From Euleptes europaea (taxonomy: Eukaryota > Chordata > Lepidosauria > Squamata > Sphaerodactylidae): DNA of 64,000 bases. Position numbers and translations under genes: made by a program. Below are positions 1 to 13,100 of this stretch, piece by piece. The stretch covers positions 66,590,064-66,654,063 of the forward strand of contig NC_079316.1 of assembly GCF_029931775.1 (NCBI RefSeq). Direction: 5' to 3'. Numbering within the stretch: position 1 is the stretch's first letter; each line of letters starts with the position of its first letter. The notes under the pieces were generated by a model. That model was given only the letters and a program-made list of their open reading frames with translations, was not told the origin of the DNA and made no database searches.

Positions 1-128
1 CCAGGCAGTAGGTGATGTGAAAGTCCTCAGCCTGAGACTCTGGAGAGCCACTGCCAGTCAAAGTAGGCAATACTGACCTTGATGGACTGATGGTCTGATT
101 CAGTAGAAGTCAGCTTCATGTGTTTATG
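1..128 (+). repeat. tRNA-derived SINE (family A), 3' part cut by window edge
   Basis: Matches the body and tail of the SINE seen complete at 32950-33170 (GATGTGAAAG, CCTGAGAC, TTCATGTGTTTATG end). The head lies outside the window. Confidence 0.85.
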
Positions 129-2037
129 TGAGCTCTCCCCACCCCCATTCAAAGGTAACAACAGTGTCTCAGTTAATCACATTCAGCTTTCCACAAACAC
201 TAACAGGATCGGTCTATCATCAACCAATCAACCTCTGATTTTGATGTATCTATTTCCCTCACTATGTCCCCCACCCCACCCTCAGAATTAAACTCAAACA
301 GATGGGGACCATATAACTAAGCTTGTTGTTCCATTTGGGCCATAAAACTCATCAAAGGAGAAACGCTACCCCCCACACACACACACACAACTTCCCCCTC
401 CTTGTTATCTTCATGATCAATCAATGAAGTCTGAAACTTTTCACTCCAACCCAATCTGCTTTGAGAAGCATCTTATTTCTCCCTCTAGCTTCACACTTTT
501 GGGGTATGAAATTAGCCCCAAGAATCTCAGGTTTGGGTTCCAGCTCTTAGGTCCCATCTCTATAATAGTATCCAGCTACTGGCTCCAAACTCCTGGGTGA
601 AAACTTGTCTGGGGGGAATGTGTGTGACTTTGCATCATATCTGCCATCCAAATGTGGGTAAAGATTGCACTGCTCTCTTCCTCCCCTCTTTCACCTATGT
701 GGCTTCCTCCTCTCACCGACAAACCTCACTGGACTTCAATCACTGGACCAGGCTTGTATATCTTTCTCTCCCCCTCCCTCACCACTTCTCTTTAGACTCT
801 AAGTTCATATTCTTTGTTTAGGTCAGGATTTAGCAGAAGTTAGGATCTGTAGAACAACTCTTTAGTGTGTGCATGTGTGTATTGCAAACATTGGATTCAA
901 TTTATTAATTCCCTTTGCTATTACTCTTTTTCTTAATAAATCCTTAACTTTAAACCAATGTCTGTTTAATCTGAGAATCTGCACACCCTTATGAGACATC
1001 AGATCAAGTCCTGGTATACATCAGGCAATATGGTCCCAATAATATTTGCCCTAAGCACAGATGTGTATAGGCTTCTCACTCCTTAGAGAGAGAATGCTCC
1101 TTTAGTCAAGGGTACATTCACATATGGGCCATTTGGGTAACAGCAGCATCGTGTTTCCTATAGGTTAGGTCTATCTGTGCTATTTGTCTGCCATCTTTGC
1201 ATTTCAAAAGAGGTACCGCAGGAGGCTCCCTGTGTTTCCGCTTCTATATAGGGTGGAGAGAGGTAGGTATTGTTAATTCAGGGAACATCAGGCACATAAA
1301 CTTGCAAACATGTGAACCTATGCACAACTGTTTATTTGAATGTTGATATATACAAGCCAAGCAAAAAAATAAATAAATAAAAATTGACAAGCCATGTTAG
1401 AACAATCAAAATTGGCAGCTAGCACTGTATGAGTTCTATAGTGATGCCAAAAATAACAAGCATGGAGATAAGCATTCTCAAAACTGCAAGGAATCCTGGG
1501 ATACATCTTAGTGATGAAAAAACCCCAGGCTGTCATGCCAAGAAAAACACATATGATAACTGGCAATACAGATGGAACAGCCCATCCTTTACCTGCTCCA
1601 ACAAAGGGACACACGGATTAAGGGAAAGTTAGCTTGCTCAAGGATAAAGTCACATCTAGTTAGGCCCTGAGACTTATGGGGCCACATTTATTTCTTGCAG
1701 CATGTGATTCCAGAATGTAACTTAAATAGGGAATAAAAAATTAAAGGAAGAATTTCTCTGTCAATCTGTAGTAGTTTTAGATTAGAAAGTAGATTAGAGA
1801 GACTGCTGAATTACAACTAATAATGAAACACTAGACTGTGCATTCTCTTGGATTGAACAGAGACCTGAGATTCCTGTCTCATTATCAATGCTAATTTCTC
1901 CACACCTACTACCCCTCTGTATATCACGCCTAATCCAATCATGCCTGCTAATGTAATTTACTTGATTTTGACATTTACATTGCCATTGTGCATCTACTTC
2001 ACTCTTCTCTACTTAAGGAAAGATGGAGTCACATTTT
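129..2037. other. no gene recognised; intergenic DNA
   Basis: Only short open frames, none resembling a known protein, and a short CA tract at 373-389. By synteny this is expected to be the GRK5-RGS10 spacer. No GRK5 exon was recognised. Confidence 0.5.
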
Positions 2038-2110
2038 AGCTGTGGCCCACGAAAGCTCATACCTTGTCAGAAATTTTGTTAGTCTTTAAGGTGCTACTGG
2101 ACTCTTTTCT
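2038..2110 (+). repeat. fragment of the 'cacgaaagctcatacc' repeat
   Basis: Contains GGCCCACGAAAGCTCATACC followed by the TTGTTAGTCTTTAAGGTGCT tail that is widespread in reptile genomes. A related copy is at 51928-52062. Confidence 0.6.
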
Positions 2111-2502
2111 AATATGTAGTAGATGTTTTTAATAAATTAATGTTTCCTCACATTTCCTTCAATATAAGAAAAATGACAGAGGTTTTAGTAACATGTACAT
2201 TTATTGTAATGGAACTATTATACATTCAGTAAAAGACAAACGATTAAATAAACAAACGAATATTAGACAGTCAGATTTAATTTTGATAAATTCCAGAGAT
2301 TAAGAATTGCCTTGCAGGATTAAACCAAAGAGTTGCATTCAGTTCCCAGTGAGCATTAGCCAAATGCCTCAGATTGATAGCCAGGTCTTTTCTGATTGCT
2401 CATGACTAGTGTTCAATTCTCAGATACACTAGACATCTAAATCCACCCATGGTCCCAAATTAACCTGAAAATGTGAGAGCAACTTAAAACTAAAGTATTT
2501 TA

Positions 2503-2769
2503 TGCATGGCTGTTTCACTCACCGTCACCCCTTCTGACGACTTTGGGTCTTTGGGTTGAATATGCATGCCGTTTCTGACTGCCAGAGGTCGCCTCACTCT
2601 CCCCCTGCGTTTCCAGAGACCTGATTTATCTCAAATTTGAAAACGCAGACAAAACGCGACGAAAGGCAGGGGGAGAGTGAGGCGACCTCTGACTGTCAGA
2701 AACGGCATGCGTAATCAACACAAAGACCCAGTCATCAGAAGGGGTGATGGTGAGTGAAACAGCCATGCA
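2503..2769. mobile_element. foldback MITE with about 115-bp terminal inverted repeats
   Basis: The left half (from TGCATGGCTGTTTCACTCAC) and right half (ending GTGAGTGAAACAGCCATGCA) are inverted copies at roughly 88-90% identity, separated by a central spacer of about 35 bp. TTA flanks both ends (2500-2502 and 2770-2772), as expected for a 3-bp PIF/Harbinger-type target duplication. No coding capacity. The superfamily assignment rests on the short duplication only. Confidence 0.75.
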
Positions 2770-2848
2770 TTAAAGACCATAATGTCCCCCAAACAGCCTG
2801 CTTAGAGCCAGCGAGGGACAATCCACTCCAAATGGAAGAGCTACACTG

Positions 2849-2957
2849 TTATGGCCAATTTCTGGCCATTCATCTCCTGTATCAGTTGCAGTGATAGATG
2901 GGAAAACATAAGATCATTTTACCTGACCATCTGTTGTAACTACTGCTGCTAGAGGGA
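2849..2957 (+). repeat. diverged direct repeat, copy 1
   Basis: The segment CATTCATCTCCTGTATCAGT to CTACTGCTGCTAGA recurs at 4067-4166 with about 88% identity, in the same orientation. The family was not recognised. Confidence 0.7.
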
Positions 2958-4066
2958 TTACAGACTTAAACTAATTATTGCTACTGCCGCTGGCTTTCCA
3001 TTCACTTTAACAATACATGATTAGCGCTTGTTCATCTTCCTTCCCCGCATCACTGAAAGCAGGACTATTCAGTATTTGAGTGGGAAGAGAGTTTAGTCTC
3101 TCCCCTGTATTAATGTTGACAGTTTAGGGACCATGCAAATAATTTTTATATACCTCCACTGGGTCATTTATGCAGGGGAAATTTGTGTTTGGTTTGCTGC
3201 AGTTTTCTGCTTCGAATTCTCAAACATCATATGCATGAGGGAGTCTCCCCTCACCCATTCCAGGAGTACCTGGTGATTAAATAGGCATCCCCAGTGAATC
3301 ATGGAGCTTCTGAGTCCCTCCCCATGAAAACACAGCCTCGTTGCACTTAACTTGGAGGGGGCGGGTCAGCTGTTAAAGGGGCTGCATGTGCTTTTGCTGG
3401 GTATTCCTCCCCACCTTTCTGCCTTCCAACCTTTGCAACCTTTCTTCAGTGTCTTCCTGCACATTTCATGAAGATTTAACTCCCTCTTTTGTGCTTTGCT
3501 TTGAGGGAAGGGGCTGGATGGGAGAGACAGACGCAAGGGAGGGAGAAGACAAAATGGGCGTGGGGAGAGAAACCTGATGTTAAGAGCTATGCATGGAAAT
3601 AGGGGGAAATTGTGTTGCTCTTGCCTCAAAGCAGTATTTAAATTTGTCCTAAAACAGGATCCTAGTACTGCTGGGGAAGAACGAGGCCAGAGTGAAGTAA
3701 CATCTGAAGGTCAGTAAAATCATAAATGCAAGTGAAGCCTTGAAGCAGTCTAGCAGGGACTGCGAAGTAAATACCCCTGCATAAATTGCCTTGCTCCAGT
3801 GTACACAAGGGGGTTATTATTGCCTACTGACTAGGCGTTACTGCTGCCAATCAGCTGCTACCATAATATTAAAATAGTGGGCAAGAAATATACATTATGC
3901 ATGTACGACAATCCTAGTGCTAGCACAAAATAAAGCACACGTCTGTGAAAGAATTGTGGTTGAGTCTTGTGTTTGCAGGATAATGATTACTATGCCTACA
4001 AATGCTTTTTGGTACAGGATGACTTCAGGAAACTCTATGGATGCAGGAACTCTTTGCTGGCTCCTA

Positions 4067-4166
4067 CACAATTTCTGGGCATTCATCTCCTGTATCAGTT
4101 GTGAAAGATGGGAAAACATAAGATCATTTTACCTGATCATCTGTTGCGGCTACTGCTGCTAGATCT
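4067..4166 (+). repeat. diverged direct repeat, copy 2
   Basis: Second copy of the 2849-2957 segment, 1.2 kb away. The flanking DNA does not match, so this is either a small dispersed repeat or a local duplication. Confidence 0.7.
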
Positions 4167-4169
4167 CGA

Positions 4170-6319
4170 TCTCTCTCTCACGCAGTGCATCATTAATATT
4201 TTCTTCCATATGTGATACATGTGGTTGGAAAGGCACTGATTTGTGTCATTTTAAAAAAACAAACCTATAGACAGACTTCTATACCTTGGGACGGTAAATT
4301 AGTGAGTTTTAACAACATTGTCAGAAAGAATACTCTATGATACACTTCTAAGTTTTCAAATATTCTAAAGCTAAATTGTACAGACAGGCAATAAAGGCCA
4401 CACGTAGAGGAAGAAAGAGTAAATAATGAGAAAATGTGAGTTGGAATTACACTACACATGGCAGAACTTGTAAATACAGTATGCCCGCCAATCTGCTCTC
4501 CTCACATTTAACAACAGTGTAGTCATTTGGCATCAAATTAACGAGTTTTAAACATAAACATATGAAGAGGAAAAAAAACTTGTGCCAGTAAAGCTTTTCT
4601 GTCTTGAAGCAACTCCAGCCTGAAAGAGAAAAAAGTGTCTTGTTTGGTTGGGGGGTTCGTCAGAATTATTTTTTTTATTATGCCTCCTGTTTCGCTGTTT
4701 CATATCATTGTTATTCCAGCATATGGGAAAATGCTCTCCCCCTCTCAAGCAAAGACAAGAACGTTTCCAAACATAGGCAAAACTCAAATCATTTACCAGT
4801 GCAAGCTGGAACAACATTCACAGATCTGTTAGCACCAACAAAACCTGAAGATAGTACGGAAGAAACTGATGCCCAGATTGCGTCAATGTGAAAATCTTCT
4901 TTGCAACTGCCAGAGTTTTGTCTCCCGTACTCATCACCCATCTTGGCTCTATAAGATCCAAGCAAGCTCCACCGGCTCCCTACTTCCCCCAACACTTTTT
5001 CTACCCTTCCTAGCAGCTTCTGTCCCTCCCTGTACTTAGTTCTTGCAGAAGAACTTCTGCTCAAGAATCCAGGCTGGAAGCTGAACGATCTCTCTTCATC
5101 ATAACCTGATTTATGGGATATGCCAGCTGCCAAAACAGCATACTGTGTCACATTTGTTTAGACTTGTATTTTATTCCTATGCAATTTGGGGAGCATATGC
5201 ATGACCTCCCAAATATATCATATTGCAGTTTAAAACCATTCCATTTTTTAAAAAAGAAACAATTTTAAAACATTACAAAACTGTTCCAGCAACAAGAATG
5301 GGGTCGTCACAGCATAAATACTAGCCAAAGCGCTATGTACACAGCCGGCTTCTGCTGTAAACCTTCAGAACCTGTTTTCCATGAACTTGTGCTGTGCAGA
5401 TGATGCGTAGCAAGTGGTGAATGCACTTTTAGAGCCCTGGTCTGCCAAATCATTCAATTTTATAAACGGTGCTTCTTACAGGTGAATGACATTGAATCTT
5501 TTGCTAGACATGTTCAAAGATGGAAGGCAGGAAGAACTGACAAGAAACATTTGTTTAGAAATAGAGTATTGTGTTCTATAATAGCGGAACTATAGGTATT
5601 GGACTGGATGACAAATAGTCCCTTCCGAATTTGTCAGTCCATTTTTTCTTTAATACAGTCAAGTTTGTCACAGGAGCTAGAAACCTGAACAAGACGTTGT
5701 AAGGGCTTTATGTTTAGTTTGAAGGCTAGTGCGAACAGGTGCCAATGAAGAGGTGAAGAATCAGTTTGTATCTTAAGGCCCTACGGCAGCACATGAAAAA
5801 AATATTTAAAATGTAAAAACACAAAATATACTCAGTACAAACAAAATCTCTTGGACGCCGAAGGAGAATTCCTTTGAGTGAATGGGAAAAGCTTACCATT
5901 TGCTTATACTTGCTGTTGAGTTGGAAAAACATACTCACTGGATGTGGTGCAAACTATGCATTTTACAATACTAAGTTAATAGATGCACAGTAGACAAATC
6001 CCCAAATGCATTTTGAGTACAGAGAAAATAATCTTTTGAAGTTGTCTGTCACACATGTGTTAACAGCAATAAACTAGCTGTGAGTTACTTTTGGGTATAT
6101 GAAAAAAGCTACTGTAGCATGTAAAGGAAGATACAGGAGAACTAATATGATTATTTAAAGCCATTGCTAGGGAGACTCGATTTCAAAGCAAGAAAATGTA
6201 ATCACCCTTAACAATGAGGACACATTGGAAATACAGGTATTGGCCCAGCCCAAATAGATTTAAAAATCACGGAATAGCAAGCAAGTGCTATAAGAGCCAC
6301 TAGAAAGGAACAGCAAAGA
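4170..6319. other. no gene recognised; DNA downstream of RGS10
   Basis: Open frames here (for example 120 codons at 4789-5151, minus) have no recognisable domain and no conserved features. A degenerate CR1-tail-like stretch is possible at 5597-5640. Nothing else was identified. Confidence 0.4.
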
Positions 6320-6955
6320 GCTTTTGATTTATTAAGAAGAAAACAAAGGATTTTTACTTAATTGCTTTGATTTCCTTCTGGGAAAAGTTTAAAAGCAGTG
6401 GCAACATCTATATCCCACTACTTTTGAGTTTTCCTTAAAGAGCAGAATATATTTCTCAAAGTTGCAGAGGAAAAATTAGCTCCTTTCCTTTTTAATTCAG
6501 TTTTGTAATAAAGAAGGAAAATGCAGGCACAAAAGATATGACTTTGCAGACTGTGCTGAGACTAGGTTCATGAAAAGTTTCTAACAATCATTCTCTCTTT
6601 TCCACATAGGGCCTCTGCGTTCAAAGTTATCACAATGCTTATACTACACTTTTCCCCAGGTGTTTCAAAATATCAAAATCAGAAGGCAAAAACCACTGTA
6701 GTCTTTTCTTTGCAGATTACTCACAAAACATGTCCTTCGGTTGCTCCTGGGCTTTGCTTTAAGGTGATTCAGTAGTAGGCATCATGTAAAAACAATTCAA
6801 TTGTTCAAGGAGTTTATAAGTTAAGCACTGCATAACCAGAGTTCTGTGTTTTCCAAGCTTTAACTGCAATTGTGTTAACCTCAGAGACCATTCCCAAAAA
6901 TTCATTTGATGTTCATTAGAGTGCCAGTGGAATATATCCTTTGTTATTATTTGGA
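6320..6955 (-). other. RGS10: probable RGS10 3'UTR, end uncertain
   Basis: Downstream of the RGS10 stop there is no other gene or clear repeat. On the minus strand ATTAAA lies at 6491-6496 and AATAAA at 6328-6333, the latter followed by T/GT-rich sequence. Either could be the poly(A) signal. The 3' end cannot be fixed from sequence alone. Confidence 0.35.
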
Positions 6956-7102
6956 TCATGTGTTGTAAATTCTAGAAGCTCTTTTTGCTGCAGTTTGAGC
7001 ATCTGGAGAATTATCTTCCTGTTCTTCAGTCTGCTTCAGTTTAAGAAACATATCTGACTTTAAGAAGCGGCTGTAGCTATCATATTTCATGAGGTTGAAG
7101 AT
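6956..7102 (-). CDS. RGS10: RGS10 last coding exon (exon 5) with stop
   Basis: Codes for residues 134-181: the last RGS helices ([19 protein letters not shown]), an acidic stretch and the conserved tail [11 protein letters not shown], then TGA at 6956-6958. The acceptor is preceded by a long polypyrimidine tract (ccctccctccaaccag on the minus strand). The lizard has [13 protein letters not shown] where human has KHKRTEEEEEDLP. Confidence 0.97.
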   Translation of the reverse strand: MFNLMKYDSYSRFLKSDMFLKLKQTEEQEDNSPDAQTAAKRASRIYNT

Positions 7103-10100
7103 CTGGTTGGAGGGAGGGAAAATTAATATACAGATGAAATAGATCCTAAAGAAAGAGTTAATACCAAGACAAGTACAGCTGTTATGGTATTACACCTAAT
7201 AACACCTCACCATCACAGTGGAACACCTCAACAACAATCAAACATATTTATAAAATATACTATAAGCTAAGCTTTTGTTTCTATAGATAACTGCTTCCCA
7301 AGCAACTGTTCCAAATAAAATATGATCAGCTTAAGAGTCAGCCAGGTCTGCACATCTGAAAAGTTTATGGTACATCATTTATCTTGAGTACTTAATTTGA
7401 TCTATTTGATCTGTATTTAGCTTTGTTGTTGTTTTTCTACAGGCAGCCAGAGTTGGCCTCCATCAGAGAAATAATACTGAATATTTTAGGACATCATACT
7501 GACAAAATATGTCTAATCTTTCTTTGAGTGGGGAAAATTCCACCACTGGAACTTAACTTAGTAAGAACAGCATATCCATAAATATCATGAAACAACTACA
7601 AGAAGAACACAAGACAGGTAAATACATAGCTGTTTTGTATAGTTGGAGTACTAACAAATAGAATAGGAACATCTGCACACTGTAAGAAGTATTAGAAACC
7701 TTAAAAAATTATCCTGGTATCTAGTAATGAGACATATTCTTTCAGTCCTGTTTATGTATTTCGTTGTACACATTGGCTCACCCCCACCACCACCAAAAGG
7801 ACAGATAAAGATCCCCCTCAAAGCATATTATAAAGTGCAGCTATTTCAACTGTACTGGAAGAAGGACAAAAACCTCTACCACCCTCTGGCTACAGAAGAG
7901 GCAGAGTAGCTTTTGAGAAGGAAAGCCGCTAAGCCATTGAGGTTTTATATTCTCAGCTGCTTCAGTAAGTAGGGTACCAAATCTCATGTCCGGAAAACTG
8001 AAACAGAAGCTTTATGGGGTCCAATTCTAAAAACATATTAAATATCTAGTTGCAATTGCAGGCTTTTGGTTTCTGAAAGATAAGCCTGTCTTGCTATCCC
8101 CGCCACAGCTGTAGAAAAACAGTTTAAGTCAGACATTTTTGTAACAAATTGTAAATTAGCCCATAGGGGTGCTGTTCCAGCATCCAGTCACCTTTTAGAA
8201 GGGGGATGGAATGCTGGAGGGAAGCACGAGGGGGGGGGGGGAGTTCTGCCTGAGACAGAGAAGGCAGTGACAGCTCAGGTCTGGCTCTGGAAAAAAGGAG
8301 CAGACAGGGTGAAGGGTAGCTCTGCCTGCTAGTGTGGCAGAGTGGTTTAGCTCTATCTCTGGGAGAGAACGCTCGATTGTTAGGCCTGTTTCTGGCAAGC
8401 AGACCTTGGACAATTTAGTCTGACTCTGGAAAAATGGCCGGCTGGTGTGGGTGGAATCCTGTGTGTGTGAGAGAGGATCCGACCTAGTGGCTAGTCAACA
8501 AATGTCTGTTGGTGCCTGGAAGCATTGTAGAAAAATCTAACTACTCTCCAAAGTCATAACCAGTTTAAATTTTTGTGCCTCAGCCAGGCTTGTACTTTGT
8601 CTACTTGGAGACCTGTGCTGCTGGTTTGTTCCTTTAAAAACAACCTGAAAATAAATAAATCTCCTTAGTTGTTTATATATTAATCCAGCTTCAGTGATCT
8701 CAATAATCTCATTGTGCACCACAAAACTTACCTCACAGCAGCAAACCCAAAGCCTATACACTTGCTACCTGTAGAACACCTGGAAACCGAGGGGAAGGTT
8801 TATAGTTCAAAATGAACTTAGATTCCAAAAATCTTATGAGGCTGAGTGTGTCCCCTCAGTAGGAAAAAAAGGCTTTTGTTTTAATGACCCTAATTAATTT
8901 GGTGTCATCTGCAAACTTGGCCACCTCACTGTTCACCCCCAGCTCCAGGTTATTGATGAACAGGTTGAAAAGCACCGGTCCCAACACAGATCCCTGAGGG
9001 ACCCCACTGCTCACATCCCTCCATTGGGAGAACTGACCATTGATTCCAACTCTCTGCTTCCTATTTTTTAGCCAGCTCTTAATCCATAAGAGGACTTGTC
9101 CTCTTATCCCATGACTATGAAGTTTGCTGAGCAGTCTTTGGTGGGGGTCTTTTGGAAATCCAGATACACAATGTCCACAGGCTCATTCCTGTCTATGTGC
9201 TTATCAACACTTTCAAAAAACTCTAAAAGGTTAATGAGACTGGACCTACCTTTTCAGAAGCCATGCTGGTTTTTGCTCAGCAGGGCTTGCTCTTCTATAT
9301 GCTTGACAATTCTATCTTTAATAATGCTTTCCATCAATTTACCTTGAACAGATGTTAAGCTAACTGGCCTATAATTTCCAGGGTCCCTTCAGATGGGTGT
9401 TACATTGACCATTCCCCAGTCCTCTGGTACAGAGGCTGATCTTATAGACATGATAGTTCAGCAATTATTATCATCATTAGAAGTTCAGCAATTTCCCATT
9501 TGAGTTCTTGAAGAACTCTAGATACTATCTGGCCTCATGATTTGTTAGTTTGCACTTTGTCTATATGTTCTAAAACCTCTGGCCTTGTTGTCACAGTTTG
9601 CCCCAGCTCCTCATTCTCCCTTCCCCAAAACATCTGTTCAGGAAAAGGTATCTGTCCTATATCTTCAACAGTGAAAATAGATGAGAAGAATTCATTTAGC
9701 TTCTCAGCAATCGTTTTATTATACCACTTTCGTTCCCACTAAGAAATAATTTTTGAATGCTTCTCTATGTAAAGGATTGCTCACTTATAGAAAACTAGGA
9801 GACCAAGGAATGCTGGGAATGCTCACAGCACCCACCCCAAACCCTTTCAATACTAACCATTTACTGGCTAGCTAGATTTTTACAGATATACTTGTATGGC
9901 CATTTACTGCACATACTATCTCTGGTTTGGGGTTGTGATGGGTTTAAAGTTGATTTGAATGTTATGATTTTTTAAATCAACATTCTAATTGGGGAGACAA
10001 GAAGACCAGCCTGCCTTCAAGTCAGTCATTCTGTAATAGTTTAGTTATAACGTCTCATTTTTCTTTTTCTATTTTATTCAATTTCCTGTGCACTTCACTG

Positions 10101-13100
10101 ATGTACTACCATGCCTCCAGACAGTCTCGGGAATAGATTTAGTATATTTCCTGTCTCTTTTTCCATTCTGTTCCATCACCTGATGTCAACTATTCTAACT
10201 GACCTATATACCGAAGGCACACAGGTGGTTCTTGTTAAACAGGTGGGAGAGTTTATGCATAAAGAAGGAGGTGGGACTGATCCTTTGTCTTTACCTCCTA
10301 TCTACATAGGAGCTATATGGATTTGCCCAAACTGTTCTGCAGCATGGGCAACTCTGTAACTCTGTACCTTTTTGGCCCTGAATTTGCCTGGTTGCCTCCA
10401 TTTTCGAACAAAATGGATTTCAGACCCTCACTCAGCATGATTTGCCTTTAGAAATTGTGACTTCTGCTGAGACTGCAGTGATTCAGCACTGAGTGATTGT
10501 TGTGCATTCCATGAGGTACATCTAATTGCAAGTAGCTGCAAACACAGAAAAAGCACCTCTTGAAAAAGCACCACTTGAGAAAGCTTTCGTTTAGGCAAGG
10601 CCAAAGCTTGCCTAAAGCTTGTCCAAATGGATTTTTACAACAGAAGAACCCTCAGGCCAGAGGACATCAATTGTGTTTGACCCTACTTGATATTATGGGG
10701 TGGATTGCTGGATTTTTGATCCTATTTTGTGGGATTGGTCTAGTGGCTTTGGGGGAATCTGTGGATTGGGCTGAAGGAGCCTTGGATTCTTTAACATAAC
10801 TTGTAATGCGTAATGTAACCACAAGCTCTAATTGAATTGCTACCTTGTCTGGTCAGGTAGACAATTCCTCTGTCAATCATGGTCTCCAGCCATACCAAAA
10901 GGATCCCAACTGCCTTACAGTCTACATTCAGTGGCTGACTGAGAGAATTTCCCCGCAGAGGGAAAGGCTAAAATGTTCAGGTGTGGTGCTTGTGGATTTA
11001 TTAAGTATTTTCCTCGTTTTCCCCTCATAATTTAATAATTCCTAAAAATCTATTTATGTGAAGCTGTTTGTCCAAAGTTTATGAGGCAGCCTGGACATCC
11101 TGACCATGTTTCAGTGCAATCTGTCAGCAGAGTATAAAGAAGAGAAATGAATGCAGTGTTTCTAGCCACAATTTCTTTGATCATGAGAAATGTGTTAATA
11201 GCTCTCATAATTCACTGCCAAATATTAGACGATTTGTGTACAGAAAAGGTATTTGAAATACAACAATACAAAGCAGTCATAGAATGCACTGTATCAACTT
11301 TAGGTAGGAATTTTGGGTGTTTTTGGTTACTTTGGTTCCTCACAATTAAATGTGATTTAGAAAAAAGAAGAAGAGTTGGTTTTTATATGCTGACTTTCTC
11401 TACCACTTAAGAGACTAAAACCGGCTTACAATAACCTTCCTTTCCCCTCTCCACCCTGGGAGGTAGGTGAGGCTGAGAGGGTGTGACTAGCCCAAGATCC
11501 CCTAGCTGGCTTCAAGTGTAGGATTGGGGAAACAAATCCAGTTGACCAGATTAGCCTCCGCCGATCATGTGGAGGAGTGGGGCATCAAACCCGGTTCTCC
11601 AGATCAGACTCCACTGCTCCAAACCACTGCTCTTAACCACTACACCATGCTGGCTCTTCGATACTTCGATTTTTACTTGCTAATCCTTCACATATATTAT
11701 TTACGCAGCTGTGATTGTAAGATAATTTCTTTGGGGGTTTTCAAAAGTAAGTAACAATTTATTTGCGATAGAGTCAGTCTTATTTTACAGGCCTGGTTTA
11801 AGGATTTGTGGGGAGGAGAGGAACCTCTTGGACAGAAGCCTCTGAGGAGGTGGCATATAAAATTTACCAAGTAAATAAATAAGCTCTGCCTTGTTTCATT
11901 TGCCCTGTACAATCTCTCTTCTTGTCCATTCATGCTTTCCATGACCCTTCAACCCTTACAGCTCAGCCATTCCCTCTTTTTCTCTATGGATTGTTTTCTC
12001 CCATCTGCCAGTGGGCCATTTCCCTCCCTTTGGGCTAGTCACACTCTCTTGGGCTAGTCACACTCTCTCAGCCCCACCTACGTCACAGGGTGTCTGTTGT
12101 GGGGAGGAGAAGGGAAGATGATTGTAAGCCGGTTTGAGTCTTCCTTAAGTGGTAGAGAAAGTCGGCATATAAAAACCAACTCTTCTTCTTCCTTTCTTAA
12201 TGCCTTCACTAGTGTTCTACATTCCAATTCTCTGATCAAGAAAGATCATCCCATTACTGGAGATTTAAATAATATTGAATGTGCATGTTTTATATACTTC
12301 AGGTACAGGATTCTCAGCCTCAAGGCAGAAGGGAAGAAAGTGATTCTATACAATAAACCATTGCCCTTTATAGAATAATTTGGGATTTCTCAAAACTTTA
12401 CCTGGTCTTGAAGTTTCTGAAACATCAGTATATGAGGTTCTTCTAATATTGATTCATCCAAACGAGACTGCCCTTCAACATTGACTTGAAAAGAAGCTTT
12501 ACTTGACAGGAAAGTCATGTAAATTTCGTTTGCCTTTTTTTGCATCTGTGAAGGGAAGGACAGCTTTACTAAGCAAGCATTTCATTTTGTGAAACAAACC
12601 AATTTATAATTATCAGATACATGTGTACACAAGAGTCTTTAACGCATGCTATCTCAGCTTCACTTTTTTAGTGGCCACCTCCTTTCCCCCCCCCCCCAAC
12701 AAGTCATGGCTGACTTATGGTGACCCCGTAGGGTTTTCAAGGCAAGAGACCATTCGGAGGTGGTTTGCCATTGCCTGCCTCTGCGTCACGACCCTGATAT
12801 TCCTTGGAGGTCTCCCATCCAAACACTAGCCAGGGTCAGGGCTGAGAGTGTGTGACTAGCCCAAGGTCACCCAGCAAGCTTCCATGGCCCGAATGGGGAT
12901 TTGAACCTGGGTTTCCCAGGTCCTACTCCGACACCTTAACCACTACACCAAGCTGGCTCCCTGGCCACCTCATTTAAAGGTAAAGGTCCCCTGTGCAAGC
13001 ACTGGGTCATTCCTGGCCCATGGGGTGACGTCACATCCTGACTTTTCCTAGGCAGACTGTGTTTACGGGGTGGTTTGCCAGTGCCTTCCCCAGTCATCTT

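Noticed and set aside
1-6300. Possible last GRK5 exons (expected neighbour)
   Set aside because: No kinase C-terminal sequence could be read in any frame. GRK5 probably ends outside the window.
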